From Paenibacillus glycinis (GTDB lineage: Bacteria; Bacillota; Bacilli; Paenibacillales; Paenibacillaceae): DNA of 64,000 bases. The notes under the pieces are model-generated. The model did no database searches and was not told the origin of the DNA. It saw only the letters and a program-made list of their open reading frames with translations. Made by a program: the position numbers and the translations under genes. Shown in pieces: positions 18,005 to 26,741 of the stretch. Every line of letters starts with the position of its first letter. The stretch's first letter is position 1. The stretch is from contig NZ_JAAAMV010000026.1 of NCBI RefSeq assembly GCF_009909185.1, positions 1 to 64,000 on the forward strand. Reading direction: 5' to 3'.

Positions 18005-19528
18005 ATGCATAGAAAGAGACGTATATTCGCGCTGGCGTTGATGCTCGCCGTCGCTGCGCTGAGCTCGGCCTGCAAGGGAGGGGCGGTCGAAGACTCCGCG
18101 AGCGAGGACTTCGCGGGCGCGACGCAGCCCTATGTCACGTTAAGAATGATCATGCCCGGCGACGAATCCGCGCGCATGCGGGAATTCGTCGATAACGAAC
18201 TGAACGCGCGATTGAAGCGGGAATTGAACCTGAAGCTGGAGATGACGTACATTCCCTGGTCGGATTATCAATCCAAGCTCGAGCTCGCGCTGTCCACCGG
18301 AGAAAGTTACGATTTGTTCTGGTACGGCACGCCGTTCGTGTCGGATTACAAGGCGAACGGTTACATACAGCCGCTCGACGCGCTCCTTCGAACGTACGGA
18401 AAGGATTTGACGGCGAACATCCCGGCGGACAACTTTAAGCTGGACGAGATGGACGGTAAGCTGTGGGCGATTCCTTCCCAAGCGTTTACCTCCGCAGGGA
18501 AGTTCACGTCCGTCATGGTGCGTCAGGATTTGCTGGAGTCGGTCGGCATGAAGGAGATTCGGACGATCGCGGATTTGGAAGCGTTTTATTCCAAGATGCG
18601 CGCCAAGGATCCGAGTTACTACGGGTACTTGGAGAACGACCGCGGCCAAGACGTCCTGTGGCGGGAGCTGTCGGATCAGCCGTTTACGTTCCTGGATGAA
18701 AATCAGATGTTCGCCGTGAACGAAAATACCGGAGAGCTCGTCAATTATTTGGAATCCGATTTGTATAAAAAGGTCGTGCAGGTGCGCGAGCGATGGGTGG
18801 ACATGGGGCTGATCGACAAGCGTCTCATCGGCAATCTGGCCGCGAATATCGATCAGGAGGACGCGGGCAAGCTGCTGTTCCGCGTCGGCGCCGTCTCGCG
18901 GGCGATGGAAAATTTGCAAACGGTGCAGAAGGCGGACGCAAGCGCCAAGCTTCGGGAGTATTACCTGTCCCCGGAGAAGCCGAAATACATCGTGGCGCCT
19001 TCGAACGAAGCGTACATGATTCCGGCGAAGGCGCTTCATCCGGAACGGGCCATGCAGTTCATGAATTGGATCCTGCAGAGCAAGGAGCACTACAATTTCA
19101 TCATTTACGGCGTGGAGGGCAAGGATTATCGCACCTTGAACGGCAAAATCGAGCTGCTGACGAACGACCAATTCATGTACGAGTGGATGTGGCGGAACAA
19201 AAATTATTTCATGGCGACGACCAGCGTCGACGACTCCGTCGTGCAGGATATGCTGCATAACGACGATAACGCGAAGATTTCCCGGCTATTCGGCTTCCAC
19301 TTCAACCAGGAAGCGGTCAAGAAGGCGTACGCGAGGGTGCTCGCGGTCTATAACGAGAAGTTCGTCCCGCTCAATATGGGAATCGTCGGCTACGACAAGC
19401 AATTCGCCGGCGCCATGGATGCGCTCAAGAAAGCCGGCTACGACAAGGTATGGGACGAGCTTCAGCGACAATACGCGGCTTTTCGGGCTGACCAGCCCGT
19501 CCCCGCGAGCCGGGAGGCGTCCAGGTGA
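18005..19528 (+). CDS. Solute-binding lipoprotein (LipO/DUF3502 type) linked to a two-component system
   Basis: This is a 507-residue lipoprotein with lipobox LSSAC (Cys near 23) and a large solute-binding fold; the C-terminal third resembles the DUF3502 region typical of LplA/LipO-like proteins. GGGGAGGA stands 9 bases before the ATG. Its gene overlaps the histidine kinase gene by four bases, and no permease gene is in the operon. It may present a ligand to the kinase, or feed permeases encoded elsewhere; the LplB/LplC-type pair at 4603-6436 is of the right class, whereas the nearer pair at 25861 belongs with another binding protein. Both ideas are inference. Confidence 0.88.
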   Translation: MHRKRRIFALALMLAVAALSSACKGGAVEDSASEDFAGATQPYVTLRMIMPGDESARMREFVDNELNARLKRELNLKLEMTYIPWSDYQSKLELALSTGESYDLFWYGTPFVSDYKANGYIQPLDALLRTYGKDLTANIPADNFKLDEMDGKLWAIPSQAFTSAGKFTSVMVRQDLLESVGMKEIRTIADLEAFYSKMRAKDPSYYGYLENDRGQDVLWRELSDQPFTFLDENQMFAVNENTGELVNYLESDLYKKVVQVRERWVDMGLIDKRLIGNLAANIDQEDAGKLLFRVGAVSRAMENLQTVQKADASAKLREYYLSPEKPKYIVAPSNEAYMIPAKALHPERAMQFMNWILQSKEHYNFIIYGVEGKDYRTLNGKIELLTNDQFMYEWMWRNKNYFMATTSVDDSVVQDMLHNDDNAKISRLFGFHFNQEAVKKAYARVLAVYNEKFVPLNMGIVGYDKQFAGAMDALKKAGYDKVWDELQRQYAAFRADQPVPASREASR

Positions 19529-21264
19529 AATCCAGCATATTCACGAATATGGTGATTGCGCTCCTGCTGCTGCTCACGCCGATCATTGCGCTGTACGCGT
19601 ACTCGAACCATACGAGCTCCAGCGTGCTGACCGGAGAGATCGTGAAGGCGAAGCGCACGCAGGTCGAAACGTTCGTCGGCCAACTCGGCCAGATGTTCGC
19701 CCAATTCGACTCCTACCAAAAGATGCTGTACGAAAGCACGGAGGTTCGCAATCTGGCGTATCCGGACCTGCTTGGCGATGATGATCTGCTCCATTTTCGC
19801 ACGCTCAAAACCGTGTCCGAAGAGATCAATCGGCTGGCTGGTTACGGAGGGCGGAAGGGGATCGTCGCGGTCGTTTACCCGAAGACGGGGATGATTATCA
19901 AGAGCAATTCGAGCCTTGGCGCCATGCCGGCCGCGCTTCCGGACAAAGACGGGTTTTGGAGCTACCAGGCGAATGCGAAGGGCGACGCTTATTTTATCGA
20001 GACGATCTCAAGTCCGGCCAAAAACGCCAAGGATGAAGAGGCGGACCTGACGGTCGTCGCGAAGGTGGACGAAGGCGAGATCAAAAGCGATCTGTCCGAG
20101 ATGAAGGGCAACGGCTTGGAGGATCCCTTCCTATACCGACCGGGCTATTCGCCGATCTTCAACTATACGGCGAATCAGGCCTTGATCCGCGAGATGCTTC
20201 CGGCGTTAAGCCCGAATCGCGCAGAGGGCAGCTTCGGGCCGCTGCAGATTCGCACGAGCGGCGGCGATTACCAGGTGCACATGGAGATGATTCCGTCGCT
20301 CGGCTGGTATTTGGTCGACTACGTGTCGATCGGCACCATCATGGCGCCGATCGACCGGAACCAGACGATGTTCTACGCGATCAGCGGCATGATGCTGTTC
20401 ATGGCCTGCATGCTCGGCTTCCTCCTGTACCGAAGCATCCGCATTCCATTCCGCAAATTGCTGCAGGGCATGAATTTCATCGAGAAAGGCATCTACACGA
20501 GCCGGATGAAGGATCCCCCGAAAGGGGAGTTCCGTTACTTGTATCATCGCTTCAACTCCATGGCCGAGCGAATCGAAGAGCTGATCGAGGACGTGCTGAA
20601 GGAACAGATCCGGACGAAGGAAGCGAATGTAAAGCAGCTGCAGTCGCAAATCAATCCGCATTTCCTGTATAACACGCTGGCCTATATCAAGAGCATGGTG
20701 GAGCTGGGGGAAAAGGAAGCCGCCGTGTCGATGACGATGAACGTAAGCAAGTATTACCGCTATACGACCAAGCTCAGCCGCAGCTTGGCGACCGTGCGCG
20801 AAGAACAGGAGCTGGTCGTCAATTATTTGGATATCCACTGCATGCTGACGGACGATTTCGAATACGAGATCGACATCGACCCGGCCATGCTGAATATGAA
20901 TATTCCCCGCTTGTCGCTGCAGCCCTTGGTCGAGAACGTGATCCTGCATGCGTTCAGAAAGCCGGTGCGGTACGGGGCCGTCCGCATCCGGGGAACGCTC
21001 GAGGAGACCGGCATCGCGCGGCTCTCGGTCGAAGACAACGGACCGGGCATCGCCCCGGCGCAATTGGAAGCGCTGCAGGCGAAGATTCGCAATGCGCTGA
21101 TCGACCAGATCGATTCCGGCCTGCAGAACGTTCACCAGCGGCTGATGCTGTTGTTCGGCAGGAGCTCCGGGCTCTCGCTCCGCTTGTCCGAATGGGGCGG
21201 CTTGCACGCGGAATTGACGTGGCTGGCGCAATACGACGAATTGGAATCGAAAGAGGAGGCATAG
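19525..21264 (+). CDS. Sensor histidine kinase, YesM family
   Basis: This 579-residue membrane kinase has helices at about residues 5-25 and 283-305 bracketing an extracellular Cache-like sensor. A HAMP-like linker follows, then the His_kinase motif QINPHFLYNTL with the phospho-accepting His at 379, and a HATPase_c domain with N-box QPLVENVILHAF and G1 box DNGPGIAP. It should sense an extracellular sugar or a loaded binding protein and phosphorylate the regulator encoded next. The GTG start lies inside the stop of the solute-binding gene (GTGA overlap), so translation is coupled. Confidence 0.92.
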   Translation: MKSSIFTNMVIALLLLLTPIIALYAYSNHTSSSVLTGEIVKAKRTQVETFVGQLGQMFAQFDSYQKMLYESTEVRNLAYPDLLGDDDLLHFRTLKTVSEEINRLAGYGGRKGIVAVVYPKTGMIIKSNSSLGAMPAALPDKDGFWSYQANAKGDAYFIETISSPAKNAKDEEADLTVVAKVDEGEIKSDLSEMKGNGLEDPFLYRPGYSPIFNYTANQALIREMLPALSPNRAEGSFGPLQIRTSGGDYQVHMEMIPSLGWYLVDYVSIGTIMAPIDRNQTMFYAISGMMLFMACMLGFLLYRSIRIPFRKLLQGMNFIEKGIYTSRMKDPPKGEFRYLYHRFNSMAERIEELIEDVLKEQIRTKEANVKQLQSQINPHFLYNTLAYIKSMVELGEKEAAVSMTMNVSKYYRYTTKLSRSLATVREEQELVVNYLDIHCMLTDDFEYEIDIDPAMLNMNIPRLSLQPLVENVILHAFRKPVRYGAVRIRGTLEETGIARLSVEDNGPGIAPAQLEALQAKIRNALIDQIDSGLQNVHQRLMLLFGRSSGLSLRLSEWGGLHAELTWLAQYDELESKEEA

Positions 21265-21267
21265 CGC

Positions 21268-22887
21268 GTGTACGAAATATTGATCGTGGACGATCATACG
21301 CATTTGGTGGACAGCTTGGCGAACGCCCTGCCTTGGGAGGAGATGGGCATCAGCGCCGTGCATAAGGCGTATTCCGGGGAAGAAGCGCTGGAGCTGCTGC
21401 ATTATTACGGCATCGACCTGATCGTGACCGACATTCAAATGACGGGGATCAGCGGACTTGAGCTGGTATCCGTCGTGAAGGAGAAATGGACCAAGATCAA
21501 ATCGGTCATCCTGACGGGGCACGACGAGTTCCAGTACGCGCAAGAAGCCATTCGCCAAGGCATCTGCAATTATTTGTTAAAGCCCGTTTCGAACGAGGAG
21601 CTCGAAAGGACGATTCGCGCGTTGATCGGCGAGCTGCAGCGGGAAGGGGAGGCGCTGGTCAATCAGCAGAAGCTGGCGTACTTGTTCCGGGAAAGCTTGC
21701 CGAAGCTCCGGGAGTCGCTGCTGCAGGAGCTGCTTGCGGGCAAATTGCCGCCATTGTCCCAGCTGAACGAGAAGCTGCGGCTGTACGGGCTGGCGTTCGA
21801 CGAAACGAATCCGTTTCTGATGCTGTGCATGCGCATCGAGGAGGATTTCGCCGGGACGGACCTGTACAGCGTGTCGCTGCTCGAATACGCGCTCACGAAC
21901 ATCGCGGACGAGATATTCTCGCCGCGCTATCACAATTGGCATTGCAAGGACGATTACGGGTATATGGTGTTCCTGATCCGCCCGAAGCAGCCGTCCGAGG
22001 GCGCCGACAAGGAATGGATGGAGGAAGCGGAAAGGCTGGCCCGGCTCGTGCAGCATCAGATCAAACGGTTCCTGAAGATCAAGGTTTCGCTCGTGATGAG
22101 CAATTGGAGCGCGTTTCCGCGCGAGGTACCCGCCGCGTATCGTAATTCGCTTTCCTTGTTCACGGATTTTATCGGCTTTCAGACGGAGAGCTTCTTCCAT
22201 GACCTGCAGGAGCGGAGCGTGGAGGAGATCCGTCCGTTATCCGAGCTGTACGCCAGCCCTTCGTTCATGCAGCTGCTGGAGGTCGAGCAATGGAGTGCCG
22301 CGGAAGCGAAGATGAAGCGCGTATTCGAGGAGCTGGAGCAGCGGGAGAACAAGACGCGGGAGCATGTCTTCGAAGCATACGTCACCATCATGCAGGCGTT
22401 CTCCTACTACGTGCACAAGAAAGGGAAGCGGTTCTACGATATCTACGGCCGCGAAGCCGAGAAAATGCTGAAGCTCGATGCCGGCTGGAGCATCGAGCCG
22501 TTGCGGGAATGGTCCTTTCGGAGCTTGCGGCAATTGGAAACCTACAGCGGAAGCCTGTCCAACCGCTTCCGCCACGAGTTGATCAACCGCGTCATCCGTT
22601 ACGTCAACGACCAAGTCAAGGACGTCACGCTTCAGTCGGCGGCGGACCATGTTCATCTGCACCCGGTCTACGTGTCCAATTTGTTCAAGACCGAGACGGG
22701 AGACAATTTCTCGAACCACGTCCTGCGCGTCAGGATGGACTTGGCGCTGCAACTGCTGCAACGGACGGACTATAAAATCAACCGGATCGCGCAGGAGGTG
22801 GGCTACCAGAAGCCGCAATACTTTATCAAGCTGTTCAAAACCCGCTACGGCATGACGCCGCAAGAGTATAAAAACGGTCTGCCCTGA
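21268..22887 (+). CDS. Response regulator with AraC-type DNA-binding domain (YesN family)
   Basis: The protein has 539 residues: a receiver domain at 1-120 with the phosphorylatable Asp at 55 (LIVTDIQMTG), a long middle region, and two AraC helix-turn-helix units at about 435-535 (AADHVHLHPVYVSNLFK and IAQEVGYQKPQYFIKLF). The GTG start has GAGGAGG about 9 bases upstream and lies 3 bases after the kinase stop. This is the obvious partner of the kinase. AraC-type regulators bind tandem direct repeats two helical turns apart, which fits the paired repeats at 14681-14718 and 24282-24319 flanking this operon. The gene converges on the Gfo/Idh gene with only 17 bases between and no hairpin. Confidence 0.92.
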   Translation: MYEILIVDDHTHLVDSLANALPWEEMGISAVHKAYSGEEALELLHYYGIDLIVTDIQMTGISGLELVSVVKEKWTKIKSVILTGHDEFQYAQEAIRQGICNYLLKPVSNEELERTIRALIGELQREGEALVNQQKLAYLFRESLPKLRESLLQELLAGKLPPLSQLNEKLRLYGLAFDETNPFLMLCMRIEEDFAGTDLYSVSLLEYALTNIADEIFSPRYHNWHCKDDYGYMVFLIRPKQPSEGADKEWMEEAERLARLVQHQIKRFLKIKVSLVMSNWSAFPREVPAAYRNSLSLFTDFIGFQTESFFHDLQERSVEEIRPLSELYASPSFMQLLEVEQWSAAEAKMKRVFEELEQRENKTREHVFEAYVTIMQAFSYYVHKKGKRFYDIYGREAEKMLKLDAGWSIEPLREWSFRSLRQLETYSGSLSNRFRHELINRVIRYVNDQVKDVTLQSAADHVHLHPVYVSNLFKTETGDNFSNHVLRVRMDLALQLLQRTDYKINRIAQEVGYQKPQYFIKLFKTRYGMTPQEYKNGLP

Positions 22888-22904
22888 ACCGCCCTGAACC
22901 GCAT

Positions 22905-24185
22905 TCAAGCCCGGTCGGCGGCGGCCAACGAAGAACGAAAGCTTCGCATATCCACGACCTCGCCTTGGCGCAAACGGGAGTCTTCGGCCGCGAAAGCCAT
23001 CAAATGGCTTTCGAGCGAAGCTTCCGCCGACGTCAACGAGCCGGCGAAACGTTCTTCGCGCAAGTCGGACAAAAATTGGCGCAGGACACCCGCATCTCCC
23101 CCGTGGTGTCCGCTATCGCCGCTTGGGGTTCGGTACACGGTGCGTTTGCCGCCGGCGAATTCGAACAGATCGACTTCCTCCTTCAGCAAGTCCCCGCGAA
23201 TTTCTCCTTTCGTTCCCATGATCTGCACGATGCGGTTGATATCGCGCGTGAATCCGCACATGCTGAACATCGCCGTTGCGCCGCCCGCGAATTCCAGATT
23301 CACCACTTGATGATCGACGACGTCGTTGTCCGTGCGGTATACGCATTTGCCGTAGGGCCCCGTCAGGATGGCGTTCATCCGATTCTCCAGCGTCGGCGGG
23401 TCGGCGATGAGCGCCGCGAAGGGGTTGGCTTCCGGATCCTGCGCATAAAACCGCATGGCCGAATACGGACAAGCCGCTTCCGCCGCGCATCCGTCCGTGC
23501 ACCGGTCCGTCGCGCCCTCCGGCGCGTTGCTCGCGCGAAAGTGGCTTAACGAGCCGAAGGAGCTGACGCGCACGCAATCCGCGTCCACGAGCCAGCGGAT
23601 CAGATCCATGTCGTGGCAGGACTTGGCCAAGATCATCGGACTGGACTGCTCGGCATTCCTCCAATTTCCCCTGACGAAGCTGTGGGCGTAATGCAGGTAA
23701 CCGACATTCTCGTTATGCTGGACCGACACGACCTCCCCGATGACGCCTTCCGAGATGAGCGTCTTGATCCGCTGCCAGAACGGAATATAGCGGGATACAT
23801 GGCAGATCGTAAGCAAGCGCCCCGATCGGCTCGCCGCCTCGGTCATGGCGATGCATTCCATTGGATCGCTCGACATCGGCTTCTCGAGCAGCACGTGATA
23901 TCCCTTCCGCAGCGCGGCCATGGTCGGCTCGAAGTGCATCCGGTCCTGCGTGCAGATGAGCAGCGCATCGCAGATGCGAGGGCCGTCAAGCAGCTCTTCC
24001 CACGTCGTGAAGACGCGTTCGCCGGGCAAGCCGAATCGTTCGGCGAACGCGTGTCTTCGCTGTTCGTTCGGCTCGGCGACGGCCGCGATCTCTGCCTCAT
24101 CCGGGAATTGGGCGAAGTACGGCGCATAGCTTATCAACCCCCTGGCCCCTGCGCCGATAACGGCAAGCGACGGTTTTCTTTTCAT
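22905..24185 (-). CDS. Gfo/Idh/MocA-family NAD(P)-dependent oxidoreductase
   Basis: The 426-residue product has an N-terminal Rossmann fold (GAGARG at 11-16) and the family motif EKP at 101-103, whose Lys is catalytic in relatives, followed by the alpha/beta C-terminal domain. A Cys-containing segment in the second half (CTDGCAAEAACPYSA) is found in a subset of these enzymes. Members oxidise or epimerise sugars or inositols using NAD(P)H; the exact substrate is unknown. It is cytoplasmic and transcribed leftward from a promoter carrying the same tandem repeats as the GH31 gene, suggesting both act in the same sugar pathway. Confidence 0.88.
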   Translation of the reverse strand: MKRKPSLAVIGAGARGLISYAPYFAQFPDEAEIAAVAEPNEQRRHAFAERFGLPGERVFTTWEELLDGPRICDALLICTQDRMHFEPTMAALRKGYHVLLEKPMSSDPMECIAMTEAASRSGRLLTICHVSRYIPFWQRIKTLISEGVIGEVVSVQHNENVGYLHYAHSFVRGNWRNAEQSSPMILAKSCHDMDLIRWLVDADCVRVSSFGSLSHFRASNAPEGATDRCTDGCAAEAACPYSAMRFYAQDPEANPFAALIADPPTLENRMNAILTGPYGKCVYRTDNDVVDHQVVNLEFAGGATAMFSMCGFTRDINRIVQIMGTKGEIRGDLLKEEVDLFEFAGGKRTVYRTPSGDSGHHGGDAGVLRQFLSDLREERFAGSLTSAEASLESHLMAFAAEDSRLRQGEVVDMRSFRSSLAAADRA

Positions 24186-24247
24186 GATACGACCTCCTCA
24201 TAGGCTTGCAAGCCTGCGCATGCATGGGTTGGCTTGATTCAAAAATC

Positions 24248-24319
24248 ATTATGGACGGTAACCCGCATGCTTGAAAAGCCCATCTTAATTATGGGGTTTC
24301 AATCTTAAGAATGAGGCAT
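24248..24319 (-). promoter_or_regulatory. Gfo/Idh promoter with tandem activator repeats
   Basis: On the minus strand TTTCAA (24276-24271), a 17-base spacer and CATAAT (24253-24248) form a promoter about 60 bases before the oxidoreductase start. Five bases upstream of the -35 lies the repeat pair, read on the plus strand as ATCTTAA at 24282 and 24302 (20 bases apart), the second leading into GAGGCAT. Promoter spacing, repeat spacing and repeat sequence match 14648-14718. Confidence 0.7.
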
Positions 24320-24348
24320 TTCGCCCCTGCAACCGCGTGTCTTATGAT
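24320..24348 (+). promoter_or_regulatory. Candidate promoter for the second sugar importer
   Basis: TTCGCC (24320-24325), a 17-base spacer and TATGAT (24343-24348) directly follow the tandem repeats, so the same site could also serve the rightward binding-protein gene. The -35 is poor. Confidence 0.35.
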
Positions 24349-24447
24349 GAATGCGCAGGGGGACGCCTTGCGGGACAATGCCGGGAAAAATGCGCGCAAT
24401 TTTTCTTGGGCCGTTGTCGTCTCACCATAAAACGAGGGGGAAATACA

Positions 24448-25779
24448 GTGGCATTTCGCAAAAAAGCTTGGCTTTCCGGCGTGGGCATGACCGTTGCCGC
24501 GGCATTGGCGCTTACGGGCTGCGGCAGCAACGATTCGAACGGCGGCAACGCGTCAAGCACGACGAATAACGCCGCGGGCGGCAATGCGGCAAGCGCTTCG
24601 AAAGAAAACGTTACGCTGACGTATACGATTTGGGATCAGCTGCAGCAGCCGGCCATGGAAGCGATCGGGAAAGAATTCACGGCCGAGAACCCGAACATCA
24701 AAGTCAAAGTCGAAGTCATTCCATGGAACGATTATTGGACCAAGATGTCCGCGGCGGCTCCGGCGGGCACCTTGCCCGACGTGTTCTGGATGCACAGCGG
24801 CCAATTCGTGAAGTACGCGTCCGGCAAGTTCCTCGAGCCGATCACCGACAAGGTGCAGGCCGGGGAAATCAACATGGACGACTATGCGGCGAATCTGGGC
24901 TCCATCTATCAGCTCGACGGCCAAAACTACGCGATTCCGAAAGACTTCGATACCATCGGCCTTGCCTACAACAAAGAGCTGTTCGACCAAGCGGGCGTTC
25001 CGTATCCGGACGATACGTGGGATTACGCGAAGCTGGCGGAAGCGGCGAAGCAATTGAGCCAGCCGGATAAGGGCATCTACGGCTTCGCGGCCAAGATGGA
25101 TACGCAAGGCGGCTATTGGAACGACATGCTCGCGAACGGCGGCTCGATCATTTCCGCGGACGGCACGAAATCCGGATACGACGATCCGGCATCCATCGAA
25201 GCGCTGCAAGCGCGGTACCAAATGATTCTCGATAAAGCTTCTCCGAGCCATCAGCAAATGACGGACACGGATTCCACCGAGATGTTCAAGTCCGGCAAAA
25301 TCGCCATGATCTTCGAAGGCGACTGGAGAACGACGGACATCGACGGCAGCGACATCATCAAGGGCAAATGGAACTGGGCTCCGCTGCCGAAGGGAAAAGC
25401 AAAGCGCGGCGACATCATCAACGGTCTCGGCAACGTCATGTCGGCGTCCGGCAAGCACAAGGACGAAGCGTGGCAGTTCCTGAAATTCCTCGGTTCCAAG
25501 CGCGCGGCCGAAATCACGGCGCAAATGGGCGCGGCGATCCCGGCGTTCAAAGACACGCAGGCGGCATGGGTCCAATCGAAGCCGCAGCTGAACCTGCAGG
25601 TATTCATCGATCAAGCCGCGGACGCGACGCCATATCCGGCGGGCACGAAGGCGTACCCGGTGTGGTTCCCGAAAGAGTCGGAAATCATGGCGCAGGCATG
25701 GGGCGGCAAGATCTCCATCGAAGAAGGCGCCAAGCAAGTGGCGGCCATGATGAATCAAGCGATCGCGGACAACAAGTAA
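24448..25779 (+). CDS. Sugar-binding lipoprotein of an ABC importer
   Basis: This is a 443-residue family-1 extracellular solute-binding protein (MalE-like). The lipobox LTGC puts the lipidated Cys at 25, followed by a Gly/Ser/Asn-rich linker. The GTG at 24448 is chosen because GAGGGGG at 24434-24440 is 7 bases upstream and the signal peptide begins there; the frame extends to 24337 without support. It is followed by its two permeases after a stem-loop (25807-25838) that may raise its level over theirs. Its substrate is probably a mono- or short oligosaccharide released by the neighbouring enzymes. Confidence 0.92.
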   Translation: MAFRKKAWLSGVGMTVAAALALTGCGSNDSNGGNASSTTNNAAGGNAASASKENVTLTYTIWDQLQQPAMEAIGKEFTAENPNIKVKVEVIPWNDYWTKMSAAAPAGTLPDVFWMHSGQFVKYASGKFLEPITDKVQAGEINMDDYAANLGSIYQLDGQNYAIPKDFDTIGLAYNKELFDQAGVPYPDDTWDYAKLAEAAKQLSQPDKGIYGFAAKMDTQGGYWNDMLANGGSIISADGTKSGYDDPASIEALQARYQMILDKASPSHQQMTDTDSTEMFKSGKIAMIFEGDWRTTDIDGSDIIKGKWNWAPLPKGKAKRGDIINGLGNVMSASGKHKDEAWQFLKFLGSKRAAEITAQMGAAIPAFKDTQAAWVQSKPQLNLQVFIDQAADATPYPAGTKAYPVWFPKESEIMAQAWGGKISIEEGAKQVAAMMNQAIADNK

Positions 25780-25806
25780 GCCCTCCTCGAGGGGGAACGG
25801 AGAAGG

Positions 25807-25838
25807 TCGAAGGCATTCCGAAAATGGGATGCCTTCGA
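25807..25838 (+). other. Intra-operon stem-loop between binding protein and permeases
   Basis: TCGAAGGCATTCC (25807-25819) pairs with GGGATGCCTTCGA (25826-25838) with one G-T pair and a 6-base loop. No T-run follows, so it is not a full terminator. Such stem-loops protect the upstream binding-protein mRNA or cause partial stops. Confidence 0.65.
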
Positions 25839-25860
25839 TGATGAATAAGGGAGGTAGGCC

Positions 25861-26730
25861 ATGAATTCGAGAAGCAGGTATGTATGGGCATATATCATGA
25901 TTGCACCTACCTTGCTCGGAACGGTCTTATTTTGGAGCTGGCCGGCCTTCTATTCGATCTATCTGAGCTTTCTGAAATCCGAGAATTTCGGGATGGTCAA
26001 CCACTGGGTCGGCTTGGCAAACTATGAGAAGCTGTTCAAGGACAAAGAGTTTTGGAAAAACCTCGGAAACACGCTGTATTACATGGTCCTGTTCGTGCCG
26101 CTCACGCTCGTGTTTTCCACGTTCTTCGCCGTGCTGCTCAACGCGAAGATCCGCGGATTATCCGCGTACCGGGTCATCTTCTTCCTGCCGCAGGTGACGA
26201 TGCCCGCGGCGGCGGCCATGGTGTGGGTCGTGCTGTTCGCCCGCGACTACGGCTTCATTAACTATTTGCTCGGCACGCACGTGGCCTGGATCTCCGATAC
26301 GAGGTTCGCGATGTTCGCGCTCGTCATCGTGGGGGTATGGGGCGCGATCGGGCTTAACATGCTGCTCATTCTAGCCGGCTTGCAGGGGATACCGAAAGCG
26401 CTGTACGAAGCGGCCTCGATCGACGGCGCCGTTCGGTTCCGCAAGTTCCGCTATATCACCCTGCCGCTCTTGACGCCGACGTTGTTTTTCACGACCATCG
26501 TGCTCATGATCGGCGCCACGCAAGTATTCGATTCGATCTATCTGCTGATCGGCAAAACGAACGTCGCGCTGCCCGAGGTGCGTTCCCTCGTGTACGCCTA
26601 TTATCAGAACTCCTTCGTCTATTACGATCAAAATTACGGCGCGGCCATCGTCGACATGCTGCTCGTGATCAACTTGATTTTGACGGGCCTGCAATTTGCG
26701 TTCCAGAAAAAATGGGTGACCTACGACTGA
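25861..26730 (+). CDS. Sugar ABC transporter permease (MalF/UgpA type)
   Basis: The product is a 289-residue membrane protein with six predicted helices. Its EAA loop lies near residues 178-200 (LYEAASIDGAVRFRKFRYITLP). GGGAGG precedes the ATG by about 6 bases. It is the first of two permease subunits for the binding protein at 24448. Sequence style is the MalF/UgpA branch, distinct from the LplB-type permease at 4603, so the two importers in this window are different systems. Confidence 0.92.
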   Translation: MNSRSRYVWAYIMIAPTLLGTVLFWSWPAFYSIYLSFLKSENFGMVNHWVGLANYEKLFKDKEFWKNLGNTLYYMVLFVPLTLVFSTFFAVLLNAKIRGLSAYRVIFFLPQVTMPAAAAMVWVVLFARDYGFINYLLGTHVAWISDTRFAMFALVIVGVWGAIGLNMLLILAGLQGIPKALYEAASIDGAVRFRKFRYITLPLLTPTLFFTTIVLMIGATQVFDSIYLLIGKTNVALPEVRSLVYAYYQNSFVYYDQNYGAAIVDMLLVINLILTGLQFAFQKKWVTYD

Positions 26731-26741
26731 GGGGGAAGAGC

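Noticed and set aside
20206-21558. 450-codon open frame on the minus strand
   Set aside because: It overlaps the kinase and regulator genes, both with clear catalytic residues; biased composition only.
22878-22904. Short tandem repeat (CCCTGAACCG twice) at the end of the regulator gene
   Set aside because: Two adjacent 11-base units only, at a stop codon; most likely a replication slip with no function.
24553-25758. 401-codon open frame on the minus strand
   Set aside because: It is antisense to the sugar-binding lipoprotein gene and Arg-rich without motifs.
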